From assembly GCA_015059245.1 (NCBI GenBank), contig SVAU01000001.1, positions 133,571 through 197,570 of the forward strand: a stretch of 64,000 nucleotides of DNA, written 5' to 3'. Source of the DNA: Bacillota bacterium. GTDB lineage: Bacteria; Bacillota_I; Bacilli_A; RF39; UBA660. The position numbers were made by a program, and so were the translations under genes. Positions 52,860 to 61,028 of this stretch are shown in pieces; within the stretch, counting starts at the first letter, position 1, and each line of letters starts with the position of its first letter. A model generated the notes under the pieces. It was not told where the DNA came from. It did no database searches and saw only the letters and a list, made by a program, of their open reading frames with translations.

Positions 52860-54026
52860 ATGATGATGAAGAAAATATTTGCTAATTTAAATTATTTGCT
52901 TTTATTATTAATGATTATTTATACTGCATTTGGTTGCTTGATGATATTTTCTGCATCAAGTGTATCAACTGTATTAAGGTATGGGGTATCAACTGATTAT
53001 TTTGTAGTTAGGCAGATTATTGCTTTAGTACTTGCTTATGTAGCTGGATTTTTTGTACTTTTTGTACCAACTACATCGAGGTTATATAAGTGGTTAAGTT
53101 ATGTTATATATGCTGGTATTTTATGGCTTGCTGGTTTATTTATTTATGGTAAAGTAGCTGGCGGTGCGTTATCTTGGTTTGAAATAGGTAATAGAAGTTT
53201 ACAACCAGCAGAATTTGTTAAATTGATGTTAATTTTATTTTTTGCAGTTTATTATTCGGGATTGCAAAAGAAAAAGAATAAGATAAATTTTTTAACTATG
53301 ATGTTTCCAATGGGAATAGCTATTTTAGTTTGTGGTTTAGTGCTTGCACAACCTGACTTAGGTGGAGCTATTATAATAGCAGCTATATCTATGCTAGTTT
53401 TCTTTTCATTACCATTCGGTAAAAAAGAAAAATGGTCAGTAGTTAAGTTAGGTATTGGTGGAGTAGCAATTGTTGCGTTTTTAATATTTATTTGCGATGT
53501 ACAAATTATTAAACCATATCAAATGCAAAGATTTGATTATGCTAAACCTTGTACTAAGTATTCCTTAGATACTGGTTATCAAGTATGTAACGGTTATATA
53601 GCTATACATAATGGTGGTTTAGGTGGAGTAGGATTAGGAAACTCTACTCAAAAGTATTTATATTTACCAGAAGCACATACTGACTTTATATTTCCTATAA
53701 TATGTGAAGAACTAGGTTTAGTAGTTGGTATTGCTGTTATAGTAGGGTACTTTGTAATGTTATTTATTATGTTAAAGATTGCTAAGGAAACAGATAACTT
53801 ACGAAGTAGTATATTAGCTTATGGTATATTTTGTTATTTCTTAATACATATCTTAGTTAATTTACTTGGTGTATTAGGATTAATACCATTAACTGGTGTA
53901 CCATTACCATTCTTAAGTTATGGTGGATCTTATAACTTATGTGTTGTTGTATCATTATTTGTATTACAAAGAATACATTATGAAAATAGAGAAGCTAAGT
54001 TAAGAAGAAAGATAGAAAATTTATAA
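52860..54026 (+). CDS. ftsW: FtsW/RodA/SpoVE-family peptidoglycan glycosyltransferase
   Basis: A SEDS-family lipid II polymerase with about ten membrane helices, 388 residues. Motifs: MIFSASSVST near the N-terminus, the catalytic-Asp region AQPDLGGAIII, the large loop GYQVCNGYIAIHNGGLGGVGLGNSTQ-type segment, EAHTDFIF, EELG and the C-terminal GVPLPFLSYGGS. FtsW fits best by these loops; a SpoVE-like spore role cannot be excluded in a spore former. Two Cys in the outer loop (PC and VC) may pair. Three ATGs in a row (52860, 52863, 52866); AGGAG spacing favours the second or third. Confidence 0.9.
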   Translation: MMMKKIFANLNYLLLLLMIIYTAFGCLMIFSASSVSTVLRYGVSTDYFVVRQIIALVLAYVAGFFVLFVPTTSRLYKWLSYVIYAGILWLAGLFIYGKVAGGALSWFEIGNRSLQPAEFVKLMLILFFAVYYSGLQKKKNKINFLTMMFPMGIAILVCGLVLAQPDLGGAIIIAAISMLVFFSLPFGKKEKWSVVKLGIGGVAIVAFLIFICDVQIIKPYQMQRFDYAKPCTKYSLDTGYQVCNGYIAIHNGGLGGVGLGNSTQKYLYLPEAHTDFIFPIICEELGLVVGIAVIVGYFVMLFIMLKIAKETDNLRSSILAYGIFCYFLIHILVNLLGVLGLIPLTGVPLPFLSYGGSYNLCVVVSLFVLQRIHYENREAKLRRKIENL

Positions 54027-54055
54027 AATATCTCATTAATTGAGATATTTTTTTA
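54026..54055 (+). terminator. Intrinsic terminator after ftsW
   Basis: A 10-bp stem (54026-54035 with 54041-54050) and T tail. Confidence 0.83.
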
Positions 54056-54133
54056 TTGGTTCTACCCAAAGTAGATAATGATTTATGAAATAGTGTGGTA
54101 TAGTTGGTTTAGAAGCTTCTAGGAGATGATTTT

Positions 54134-55351
54134 ATGAATCAAGATAAAATAGGAAAGTTTATTGCTGAATTAAGAAAAAAGAAAAAGTTAACGCAAACTG
54201 AGTTGGCTAAAAGAATAGGTGTAAGTAATAAAACTGTAAGTAAATGGGAATGTGGTAATGCTATTCCTGATTATGGAGTTTTTGAAAACTTATGCAAAGA
54301 ATTTAATATATCAGTCAATGAACTTTTAAATGGAGAAAAAGATATGAAAGATGATAAAGTTATTGGTGAATATATGAAGATGAAAGGTAAACAAAATTGC
54401 TTGAAGATATTGGTTGTTGTGATTATTTGTATATTGGTTATACTCTGTGTAATATTTGGTACTTATTTTTTTAATTCTTATAAAAGTATTACTATGTATG
54501 AATTTGTTGGAGAAAATGAAAACTTTGGATATAAAAATGCAACTTATTTAGAATCTAAAATTAAAACGGTTTTTACCGGTGGTCAGTTTAGTATTTTAAA
54601 TAATACAATTTCTGAAAAAGATATAATTGATAAAAAGTTAGTTATAAAAGAGAATGATAAATATTATTGGTTTGGTAATGTCTATGCTGGTTCTTTAAAT
54701 TATGAAGATTATTTATATGGAGATACATTTAGTTTAGGAGAACTTAAACATTTACCTAATGATTTGTATTTAATAGTATGGTATAAATTTGATGGAGAAA
54801 TATTATACGATGTAATAGAGTTGAAAAGTAAATTAATATTATCTAATGATAAACTAGTTGATTTTAAAACTGAACATATTGCTGAAGATCCTAACTATGA
54901 ACTTGTTAACGAAATTATTTTAGATAAATATAATTCAATTGATATAGATAAATATAAAAACCAATTGTTAGAGCAAGGTTTTGTTCCTGCTACTAAGGAA
55001 GATGCTAAGCAATTTTATGGATTAAAAGAAAATGGTTTAATTAAAAAGAATGGTAAAGAAATTATCTTTATTGATTATATTAATTATATTCTTTTTTATA
55101 GTGTTGTAAATAAAGATTACACTATACATTCAGTTGCTAAAAATAATGATTTCAAACACAATTGTAATACAGATAATATTGGATTGGTTGACTTATATGT
55201 TTCGGGAAAAATTGATGGCCAGGATTATTATACTAGGGCTTATGAAGGATGTAGTGGTACTTATATTAAAGGAGAATTACCGGTTGATATATCTGATGAT
55301 CTTGAAAGATTTAAAGAAGTAAATAAATTATATGCATATAAAGATGAATAG
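54134..55351 (+). CDS. Membrane-anchored XRE-family regulator with external domain
   Basis: A 405-residue protein. An N-terminal XRE helix-turn-helix (residues 7-61; LTQTELAKRIGVSNKTVSKWECGNAIPD) is joined to a membrane helix (about 90-115; ILVVVIICILVILCVIFGTYFF) and a 290-residue outer domain with no known family. The plan is that of a one-component sensor that binds DNA inside and senses outside. Two Cys (HNC and EGC) are outside. No obvious target operator was recognised. A terminator overlaps its stop. Confidence 0.82.
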   Translation: MNQDKIGKFIAELRKKKKLTQTELAKRIGVSNKTVSKWECGNAIPDYGVFENLCKEFNISVNELLNGEKDMKDDKVIGEYMKMKGKQNCLKILVVVIICILVILCVIFGTYFFNSYKSITMYEFVGENENFGYKNATYLESKIKTVFTGGQFSILNNTISEKDIIDKKLVIKENDKYYWFGNVYAGSLNYEDYLYGDTFSLGELKHLPNDLYLIVWYKFDGEILYDVIELKSKLILSNDKLVDFKTEHIAEDPNYELVNEIILDKYNSIDIDKYKNQLLEQGFVPATKEDAKQFYGLKENGLIKKNGKEIIFIDYINYILFYSVVNKDYTIHSVAKNNDFKHNCNTDNIGLVDLYVSGKIDGQDYYTRAYEGCSGTYIKGELPVDISDDLERFKEVNKLYAYKDE

Positions 55352-55371
55352 AAATATTCATCTTTTTTTGT
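55341..55371 (+). terminator. Intrinsic terminator after the HTH regulator
   Basis: A 10-bp stem (55341-55350 with 55355-55364), GAAA loop and seven T. Confidence 0.85.
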
Positions 55372-55433
55372 GAAAAAAAAGGAAATAGAAAAGTTATGGA
55401 GAATATATAAAGTGAAGGGTGGTGTTTAGTTAT

Positions 55434-55496
55434 ATGACTAAAGAAGAAATTTTAAAGTTAATTATTCTAAAATGGAAAGGTGGTAAGAATAAATGA
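55434..55496 (+). CDS. 20-residue leader peptide coupled to comEA
   Basis: ATG 55434 after AGGGTGGTG opens a 20-codon frame (MTKEEILKLIILKWKGGKNK) whose TGA overlaps the comEA ATG (ATGA at 55493-55496). Four-base overlaps are typical of translational coupling. The sequence AAAGGTGGT inside this frame is also the comEA ribosome binding site. It could be a regulatory leader or chance. Confidence 0.45.
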   Translation: MTKEEILKLIILKWKGGKNK

Positions 55497-56161
55497 TTGA
55501 TGAAGATAAAATAAGATATATTTTACTGTCTATTATTATAATCTTAGAATTGATAGTTATTAGTTTTTTAGTATTTGATAATGATACTAAGGAATGTATT
55601 TCTAATAATGAAGTAGTACCTGTTTTAGAAGAAAAAGAAGAAACTAATGAAGAAGAAATTGTTCCTAAGATAAAGGTAGATATTAAGGGAGCTGTTAAGA
55701 AAGCAGGAGTTTATGAATTAGATGAAGGATCTAGAGTATCAGATATAATTAAGTTAGCAGGTGGTTTAAAAAGTAATGCTTCAACTAAATATTTAAACTT
55801 AAGTAAAAGATTAGAAGATGAAATGGTTATAAAAGTATATACTGAGAATCAAATTAAGAATATGAATATTACTTATAAAGTACAAGAAGAGTGTAAGTGT
55901 CCTAGTGAAGATATAACTAGTTGTGCAGGTTCTAATGTAATTACTAATGTGACTGGTAGTAATAATACTAATAAAGTATCTATTAATAAAGCCAGTAAAG
56001 AAGAATTAATGACTTTATCTGGTGTAGGTGAAAGTAAAGCAGAAGCTATTATTGAATATAGAAATAAGAATAATGGTTTTAAATCATTAGAAGAATTAAT
56101 GAATGTATCTGGTATAGGAGAAGCTGCTTATAATAAAATTAAAGACTCTATTACATTGTAA
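55493..56161 (+). CDS. comEA: Competence DNA receptor ComEA
   Basis: Membrane-anchored receptor for double-stranded DNA in transformation, 222 residues. One N-terminal membrane helix (7-26), a Glu-rich spacer, an SLBB domain (VDIKGAVKKAGVYELDEGSRVSDIIKLAGGL), a Cys-containing linker, and two C-terminal helix-hairpin-helix motifs (INKASKEELMTLSGVGESKAEAIIEYR, NVSGIGEAAYNKIK). Domain order and length match B. subtilis ComEA. Confidence 0.95.
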   Translation: MIDEDKIRYILLSIIIILELIVISFLVFDNDTKECISNNEVVPVLEEKEETNEEEIVPKIKVDIKGAVKKAGVYELDEGSRVSDIIKLAGGLKSNASTKYLNLSKRLEDEMVIKVYTENQIKNMNITYKVQEECKCPSEDITSCAGSNVITNVTGSNNTNKVSINKASKEELMTLSGVGESKAEAIIEYRNKNNGFKSLEELMNVSGIGEAAYNKIKDSITL

Positions 56162-56267
56162 TTTAGTATATATTTGTTTACTTTTATTACTTTCTATATA
56201 TGTATTACTTAGAATAAGTTATGAAGATAATAGTAGTATTTATGATATTACTGATACTGACTTTAAT

Positions 56268-58163
56268 ATGATTGTAAATAATTATAAATTTGATAATGAT
56301 AAATTAAGTCTTACATTAGATGGAGATGAAGATTTAATTGGTACTTACTATGTAAAAAGTGATGAAGAATTACTATATTTAAAAGATAATATAAAGTATG
56401 GAGTAAGTCTTAAAATAAAGGGTAAGTTAGAAGTACCTAGTAATAATACTATACCTAATACATTTAATTATAAGAAGTATTTACTTAATAAGGGGATTAG
56501 ATACAGATTAGTTATAGATAGTATTGTAGTTATAGATAGTAACATAGGTGTTATATATTCGTTAAAAAATATAATAAATAATAGAATAGATAATATAGAT
56601 AATACTGGATATATGAAAGCATTTATATTAGGGATTAAAGATGATATAGATGATGAAGTATATACTAGTTATCAAAAGATAGGTATTACTCATTTATTTG
56701 CATTATCTGGTATGCATGTAGGTTTATTATCGGGTATTATACTTAAGATATTAAAGAAAGTAAGTATTATAAAAAAATATACAATAATAAATATTATATT
56801 AGTTATATATGGTTTTATAGTAGGTTATCCTAGTTCTATTAAGAGATGTATATTATTCTTTATATTTAATAGTATAAATAAAATATTTAAGTTAGATATT
56901 AGTACTTTTAAGATATTGTTATTAGTTATATTTAGTTTAATTATATATGAATATAAGATTATATATGATATTGGATTTATATACTCTATATGTACAGTAG
57001 GAGGTATTATACTTTGTAATAATTATATTAATCATGATAATAAATTAATTAGTAGTTTTAGATTAAGTTTAGTAGCTTTTATATTTAGTTTGCCTATATC
57101 ATTAAGTAGTTTTTATGAAGTTAATTTACTTAGTATTTTTTATAATATGGTATTTGTTCCTTATGTAAGTATTATTGTTTATCCATTAAGTTTAATTAGT
57201 TTTATGATACCTAGTTTATCTTTTATTTTTAGTTTATCTATTAAATTATTAGAAGTATGTAGTAGTTATTTGAGTACTATAAGATACTTTAGTTTTTATT
57301 TAGACTTTAATATGGTAGAGATTATTATATATTATTTAGTTACTATATTTATGTTTTATAAGAATGAATATAGATTAAGTATTTTACTTATATTAATAGT
57401 TATTATAGATATTATGATTTCTTATTTAGATAGTAATGGTTATGTATATTTTTTTGATGTAGGACAGGGAGATAGTAGTTTAGTTATAAGTCCTTATAGG
57501 AAAGATATTATTTTAATTGATACAGGTGGTAGTTTAAATTATCATGTATCTGATAATGTAATTAGTTTTATGAAAAGTATTGGTATTAGATCTATTGATT
57601 TGCTTATTTTAAGTCATGGAGATAGTGATCATGCTTTAGAAGTAGATAATATATTTAAAGATATTAATATTAAGTGTTTAAATACTAATTTAGGAGATTT
57701 TAATGATTTAGAGATTAATGCTATGAAATTAATAGATACTTGTTTGTATGAGCCTAAAAATATGGTTTTAAAGTATTTAAATTATGATGTATATGATAAT
57801 GAAAATGATAATAGTTTATTAACTTATATGAATATATATAATTCTAGTATTTTATCTTTAGGAGATGCTTCTAGTAAGGTAGAAGATAGTTTAATTAATA
57901 AATATAAATTAAGTAATATAGATATATTTAAACTAAGTCATCATGGTAGTAAGACATCCAGTAGTTATTATTTCTTAAATAGTATTAAACCTAATATAGC
58001 TGTTATTAGTAGTGGTAGAAATAATAAGTTTAAACATCCTAGTAAAGAAACTATAGATACTTTAAATAAACTAAGTATTAATTATTTAAATACTCAAAAT
58101 GAAGGAAGTATTGAATTTATTATTGATAGAGATGGATATAGGTATGTTAATTATGGAACTTAG
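56268..58163 (+). CDS. comEC: Competence channel protein ComEC, start uncertain
   Basis: Inner-membrane channel for DNA uptake, at least 631 residues. The DUF4131 OB-like domain lies near the N-terminus (GVSLKIKGKLEVPSNN), the Competence membrane domain starts ITHLFALSGMHVGLLSG, and the C-terminal metallo-beta-lactamase-like domain has FFDVGQGDSS and LSHGDSDHALEVD. The first ATG is 56268, but the frame is open back to 56118 and encodes a further membrane helix (LVYICLLLLLSIYVLL) as expected for ComEC. No ATG, GTG or TTG is present there; CTG 56124 after GGAG or an ATT are the options. Transformation machinery is thus encoded, though other com genes are not in view. Confidence 0.9.
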   Translation: MIVNNYKFDNDKLSLTLDGDEDLIGTYYVKSDEELLYLKDNIKYGVSLKIKGKLEVPSNNTIPNTFNYKKYLLNKGIRYRLVIDSIVVIDSNIGVIYSLKNIINNRIDNIDNTGYMKAFILGIKDDIDDEVYTSYQKIGITHLFALSGMHVGLLSGIILKILKKVSIIKKYTIINIILVIYGFIVGYPSSIKRCILFFIFNSINKIFKLDISTFKILLLVIFSLIIYEYKIIYDIGFIYSICTVGGIILCNNYINHDNKLISSFRLSLVAFIFSLPISLSSFYEVNLLSIFYNMVFVPYVSIIVYPLSLISFMIPSLSFIFSLSIKLLEVCSSYLSTIRYFSFYLDFNMVEIIIYYLVTIFMFYKNEYRLSILLILIVIIDIMISYLDSNGYVYFFDVGQGDSSLVISPYRKDIILIDTGGSLNYHVSDNVISFMKSIGIRSIDLLILSHGDSDHALEVDNIFKDINIKCLNTNLGDFNDLEINAMKLIDTCLYEPKNMVLKYLNYDVYDNENDNSLLTYMNIYNSSILSLGDASSKVEDSLINKYKLSNIDIFKLSHHGSKTSSSYYFLNSIKPNIAVISSGRNNKFKHPSKETIDTLNKLSINYLNTQNEGSIEFIIDRDGYRYVNYGT

Positions 58164-58173
58164 GAGGTGTTAT

Positions 58174-59064
58174 ATGAATTACTATGATGAGATTAAACAT
58201 AAAATTATAAATTGTGAAATATATAGTAAAGTAAGAGATTATTCTAGAGATAGAAATAAATTACAAGTTTATTTTGAAATAGGAAAGTTATTAAGTTTAG
58301 CTGGTAAAGAATATGGAAAAAATATTATAAAACAATTCTCGGATAGATTAGTCGTTGAAGTTGGAAAAAAGTATAATGATAGAACTTTGAGAAGGATCAG
58401 GCAATTTTATGAAGTGTTTTGTGATGAAAATTGGTCCACATTGTGGACCAAATTGACTTGGAGTCATTATAGAGAAGTGTTGGTTTTAAAAGATATTAAT
58501 GCTATTAGGTATTATTTGAATTTATGCGAGAATAATAATTTAACACAAAGACAATTACATGAATTAATTTTGAATGACGAATATGGAAGATTAGATGTCG
58601 CTGCACGTAATAAGATTATTAATTCTGAAAAAGTACATGTAGGGGACTTAATTCCTAATCCTATTATTATTAATAATTATGTGTCTTGTGAAAGGTTTGA
58701 TGAATATGCTTTGAAACAAACAATTATTGTTTGTTTAGATAGTTTTTTATCGCAACTTGGTTTTGGATTTACTTATGTTGGGAATGAATATAGAATAAAA
58801 TTTGCTGATAAATATAATTATATAGATTTATTGTTGTTTAATGTGGAATATAATTGTTATGTTGTTGTAGAACTTAAAGCTACAGAATTAAAAAAAGAAC
58901 ACATAGGTCAGATACAAGTTTATATGAATTATATAGATCAAAATATAAAAAAATCATTTCATGATACAACTATTGGAGTGATCATTTGTAAGAAAGAGAA
59001 TAAATATATTATTGAATATTCTTCTGATAATAGAATTGTTGCAAGGGAGTACAAATTGGTTTAA
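58174..59064 (+). CDS. DUF1016 (YhcG-like) PDDEXK nuclease-domain protein
   Basis: A 296-residue protein. The N-terminal DUF1016 helical domain (IGKLLSLAGKEYG, SDRLVVEVGKKYNDRTLRRIRQFYE) is followed by a YhcG C-terminal PDDEXK-type nuclease with D218 (YIDLLLFN), E233-x-K235 (VVELKAT) and GQIQVYMNYI. The family is linked to mobile elements and defence loci and is patchily distributed. Base use (more TTG, TCG, ATC) differs from flanking housekeeping genes. AGGAGGTG precedes ATG 58174; it starts the patch between comEC and holA. Confidence 0.88.
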   Translation: MNYYDEIKHKIINCEIYSKVRDYSRDRNKLQVYFEIGKLLSLAGKEYGKNIIKQFSDRLVVEVGKKYNDRTLRRIRQFYEVFCDENWSTLWTKLTWSHYREVLVLKDINAIRYYLNLCENNNLTQRQLHELILNDEYGRLDVAARNKIINSEKVHVGDLIPNPIIINNYVSCERFDEYALKQTIIVCLDSFLSQLGFGFTYVGNEYRIKFADKYNYIDLLLFNVEYNCYVVVELKATELKKEHIGQIQVYMNYIDQNIKKSFHDTTIGVIICKKENKYIIEYSSDNRIVAREYKLV

Positions 59065-59084
59065 TATATAATTAGGATGTGATT

Positions 59085-59708
59085 ATGATGCCTAAGTTAG
59101 AAGAAGTAAGAAATGTAGTTAAAAAGATTAGTAGTATTGATGAATTAAAGGGAAGAATTTGTTTCTTTGGTGGAGCTATGCCTTATATTTATCATGGTGA
59201 AGAATCAGGAAGAGAACATTCAGATATTGATGTATTAGTTGATGAAGAAGTTATGGGTGTTTTAAGAGATATGTTTAAAAAAGCAGAAAACTATCGACCT
59301 CATTTAGATTCAATAAATTTAGGATTAGATAAAGACTATGGTTTTAAAATATTTATCGATGGTGTTTATGTTGAATTTGAACCTATGTCTATTAAAGATG
59401 GTCATTTAATTAGATCTAGTTTTAGTCCTGATAAAGAATTTGCAGGAACTGAAGTTATACCTTTTTTAGAAATGGAAGATGTAGTTGTCCCAATTACTGT
59501 AGATGGTATTAGTACGCATACAGAAAGTATGGAATTAATTAGGGCTAGTAAAGCAAAGTATGAAAGAGATAAAGATTTAAAAGATATTGCATTTATTGAT
59601 AGTCATGGTATAGATCCAGAAAGATATGCAAGAGTAGTTGCTTGTTTAAAACAAGCTGATGTATCTATGAGTTCTTATGAAGAATTAAGAAGAATAAAAA
59701 AACAATGA
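59085..59708 (+). CDS. Nucleotidyltransferase-fold protein
   Basis: A 207-residue DNA polymerase beta-type nucleotidyltransferase fold. GG at residues 29-30 (FFGGAMPY) and the acidic pair D47-x-D49 (HSDIDVLVD) form the metal site. A third Glu/Asp lies in VEFEPM. No partner HEPN gene is next to it, so toxin-antitoxin use is not indicated. ATG 59085 or 59088 are both possible after AGGATGTGAT. Confidence 0.82.
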   Translation: MMPKLEEVRNVVKKISSIDELKGRICFFGGAMPYIYHGEESGREHSDIDVLVDEEVMGVLRDMFKKAENYRPHLDSINLGLDKDYGFKIFIDGVYVEFEPMSIKDGHLIRSSFSPDKEFAGTEVIPFLEMEDVVVPITVDGISTHTESMELIRASKAKYERDKDLKDIAFIDSHGIDPERYARVVACLKQADVSMSSYEELRRIKKQ

Positions 59709-59739
59709 ACAATTTTATAATTATAATAGGAGGAAGAAT

Positions 59740-60087
59740 ATGAAGGATTGGTTATGTAAGGAATATGTAGTTAAAAGAAAAAGATGGAGTGTTATTATAG
59801 ATATAATAATAGAATCTTTAATAGTAGGTTGGTTATTATATTATTTATTATTTGATTGTAGTGATGCTATTGCTTGGTTTGTAACTGAAGTAAAAGAAAG
59901 AGATGTTGTACTTGATACTGTATATATATTAATGCCTATAATTTTAGTTATTATTGGTATGTTTAAATTTGGTTTTTATCTTTGCAATGATGCTGCATCA
60001 AGACCAATGTTATTAAAGAAAAAACAAGATAAAGAAACTAAAGTTACTAAGAGTACAAAGACTACTAAGAAGACTAAAAAACGCTAG
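59740..60087 (+). CDS. Two-helix membrane protein with basic tail
   Basis: A 115-residue protein with two membrane helices (about 17-38 and 60-84) and a Lys/Thr-rich C-terminal tail of about 25 residues (KKKQDKETKVTKSTKTTKK) that would face the cytoplasm. Function unknown. GGAGGAAG before ATG 59740. The terminator stem contains its stop codon. Confidence 0.75.
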   Translation: MKDWLCKEYVVKRKRWSVIIDIIIESLIVGWLLYYLLFDCSDAIAWFVTEVKERDVVLDTVYILMPIILVIIGMFKFGFYLCNDAASRPMLLKKKQDKETKVTKSTKTTKKTKKR

Positions 60088-60100
60088 TTGGCGTTTTTTT
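60076..60100 (+). terminator. Intrinsic terminator
   Basis: A 9-bp stem (60076-60084 with 60091-60099) with TAGTTG loop and T run. Confidence 0.85.
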
Positions 60101-60167
60101 TGTTATGTTACATTTTAGATTATTATACATAGAATATATTAGTCATCATATGATGTTTAGATAAATT

Positions 60168-60194
60168 GAAAGAAGAATAGTTCTTCTTTCTTTT
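60168..60194 (+). terminator. Second terminator-like hairpin in the same spacer
   Basis: A 10-bp stem (60168-60177 with 60181-60190), loop TAG, then four T. The 70 bases between this and the previous terminator hold no reading frame but a palindrome CATCATATGATG at 60144-60155; a short RNA is possible. Confidence 0.55.
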
Positions 60195-60240
60195 GTTATG
60201 TTATAATTTATTTATTAGATTAAATATTTTGGAGGCTAGT

Positions 60241-60975
60241 ATGAATAGTTTAGGTAGTAAAATAAAAGCATATAGAGTAGAAAATAAACTAAGTCAATTA
60301 GAATTAGGAGATATGTTATGTGTATCTGATAAAACTATTTCTAGTTGGGAAAATGATAGAACTATTCCTGATATAAATTTTATATTTCAAATGGCAGAAA
60401 TATTTCATACAAGTTTTTATGCATTAGCTTATGAAGATTATTGTAATTTAAATAATGTAGAATTAGAATTAAAGATTAAATTAGATGAAAATGAATGGAA
60501 TAAATTACAAGAATTTATTAAAAGTAATTCTACTTATTTAGGTGATGAGAATCATTCTGCAGTTTATTATTATCCAGAACATAGAGAATTAGAAAACGAA
60601 TGGTTAAGAGTTAGAAACCAAAATGGTACATTTGTATTAAATTATAAAAAATGGGTAGATATAAATTATTGTGAAGAATATGAAACTATTATTGATAATC
60701 CAGATAATTTTGAAAAAATACTATTTAGTATGGGATTTAAGAAATTAGGAGTAGTCGATAAAGTTAGAATAGGTTATTTATATGAAGATAAATATAAAAT
60801 ATCATTTGATAATGTTAAAGATATTGGATTATTTATGGAAATAGAAGTTAAGAAACCGACTATGTCACATGCTGATGAATGTGCTGAATTAATGAATTTA
60901 TTAAATAAATTTAATATAGATGTATCTAAAGTAGAAACTAAGAGATATCCTGATTATTTAAAGAAAGATGAATAA
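60241..60975 (+). CDS. XRE helix-turn-helix fused to a CYTH triphosphate-tunnel domain
   Basis: A 244-residue soluble fusion. Residues 6-62 form an XRE DNA-binding domain (LSQLELGDMLCVSDKTISSWENDRTIPD). Residues 74-230 form a CYTH (class IV adenylate cyclase/triphosphatase) domain: ELELK (74-78) is the ExExK signature, LRVR (122-125), KKW, DKVR, and E200/E202 in MEIEVKK line the tunnel. Catalytic residues are kept. CYTH enzymes hydrolyse inorganic or nucleoside triphosphates or make cAMP; here the domain may be a sensor that controls DNA binding. GGAGG before ATG 60241. Target gene unknown. Confidence 0.88.
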   Translation: MNSLGSKIKAYRVENKLSQLELGDMLCVSDKTISSWENDRTIPDINFIFQMAEIFHTSFYALAYEDYCNLNNVELELKIKLDENEWNKLQEFIKSNSTYLGDENHSAVYYYPEHRELENEWLRVRNQNGTFVLNYKKWVDINYCEEYETIIDNPDNFEKILFSMGFKKLGVVDKVRIGYLYEDKYKISFDNVKDIGLFMEIEVKKPTMSHADECAELMNLLNKFNIDVSKVETKRYPDYLKKDE

Positions 60976-61000
60976 GATTACTAATATAGTAATCTTTTTA
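60974..61000 (+). terminator. Intrinsic terminator before holA
   Basis: A 10-bp stem (60974-60983 with 60987-60996), loop ATA, T tail, then TGTTATAAT (61001-61009). Confidence 0.85.
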
Positions 61001-61028
61001 TGTTATAATATAAAACAAGGTGGTTTTT

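Noticed and set aside
55134..55322. Second plus-strand frame inside the membrane-anchored HTH gene
   Set aside because: It lies entirely in another frame of a complete gene and has no ribosome binding site.
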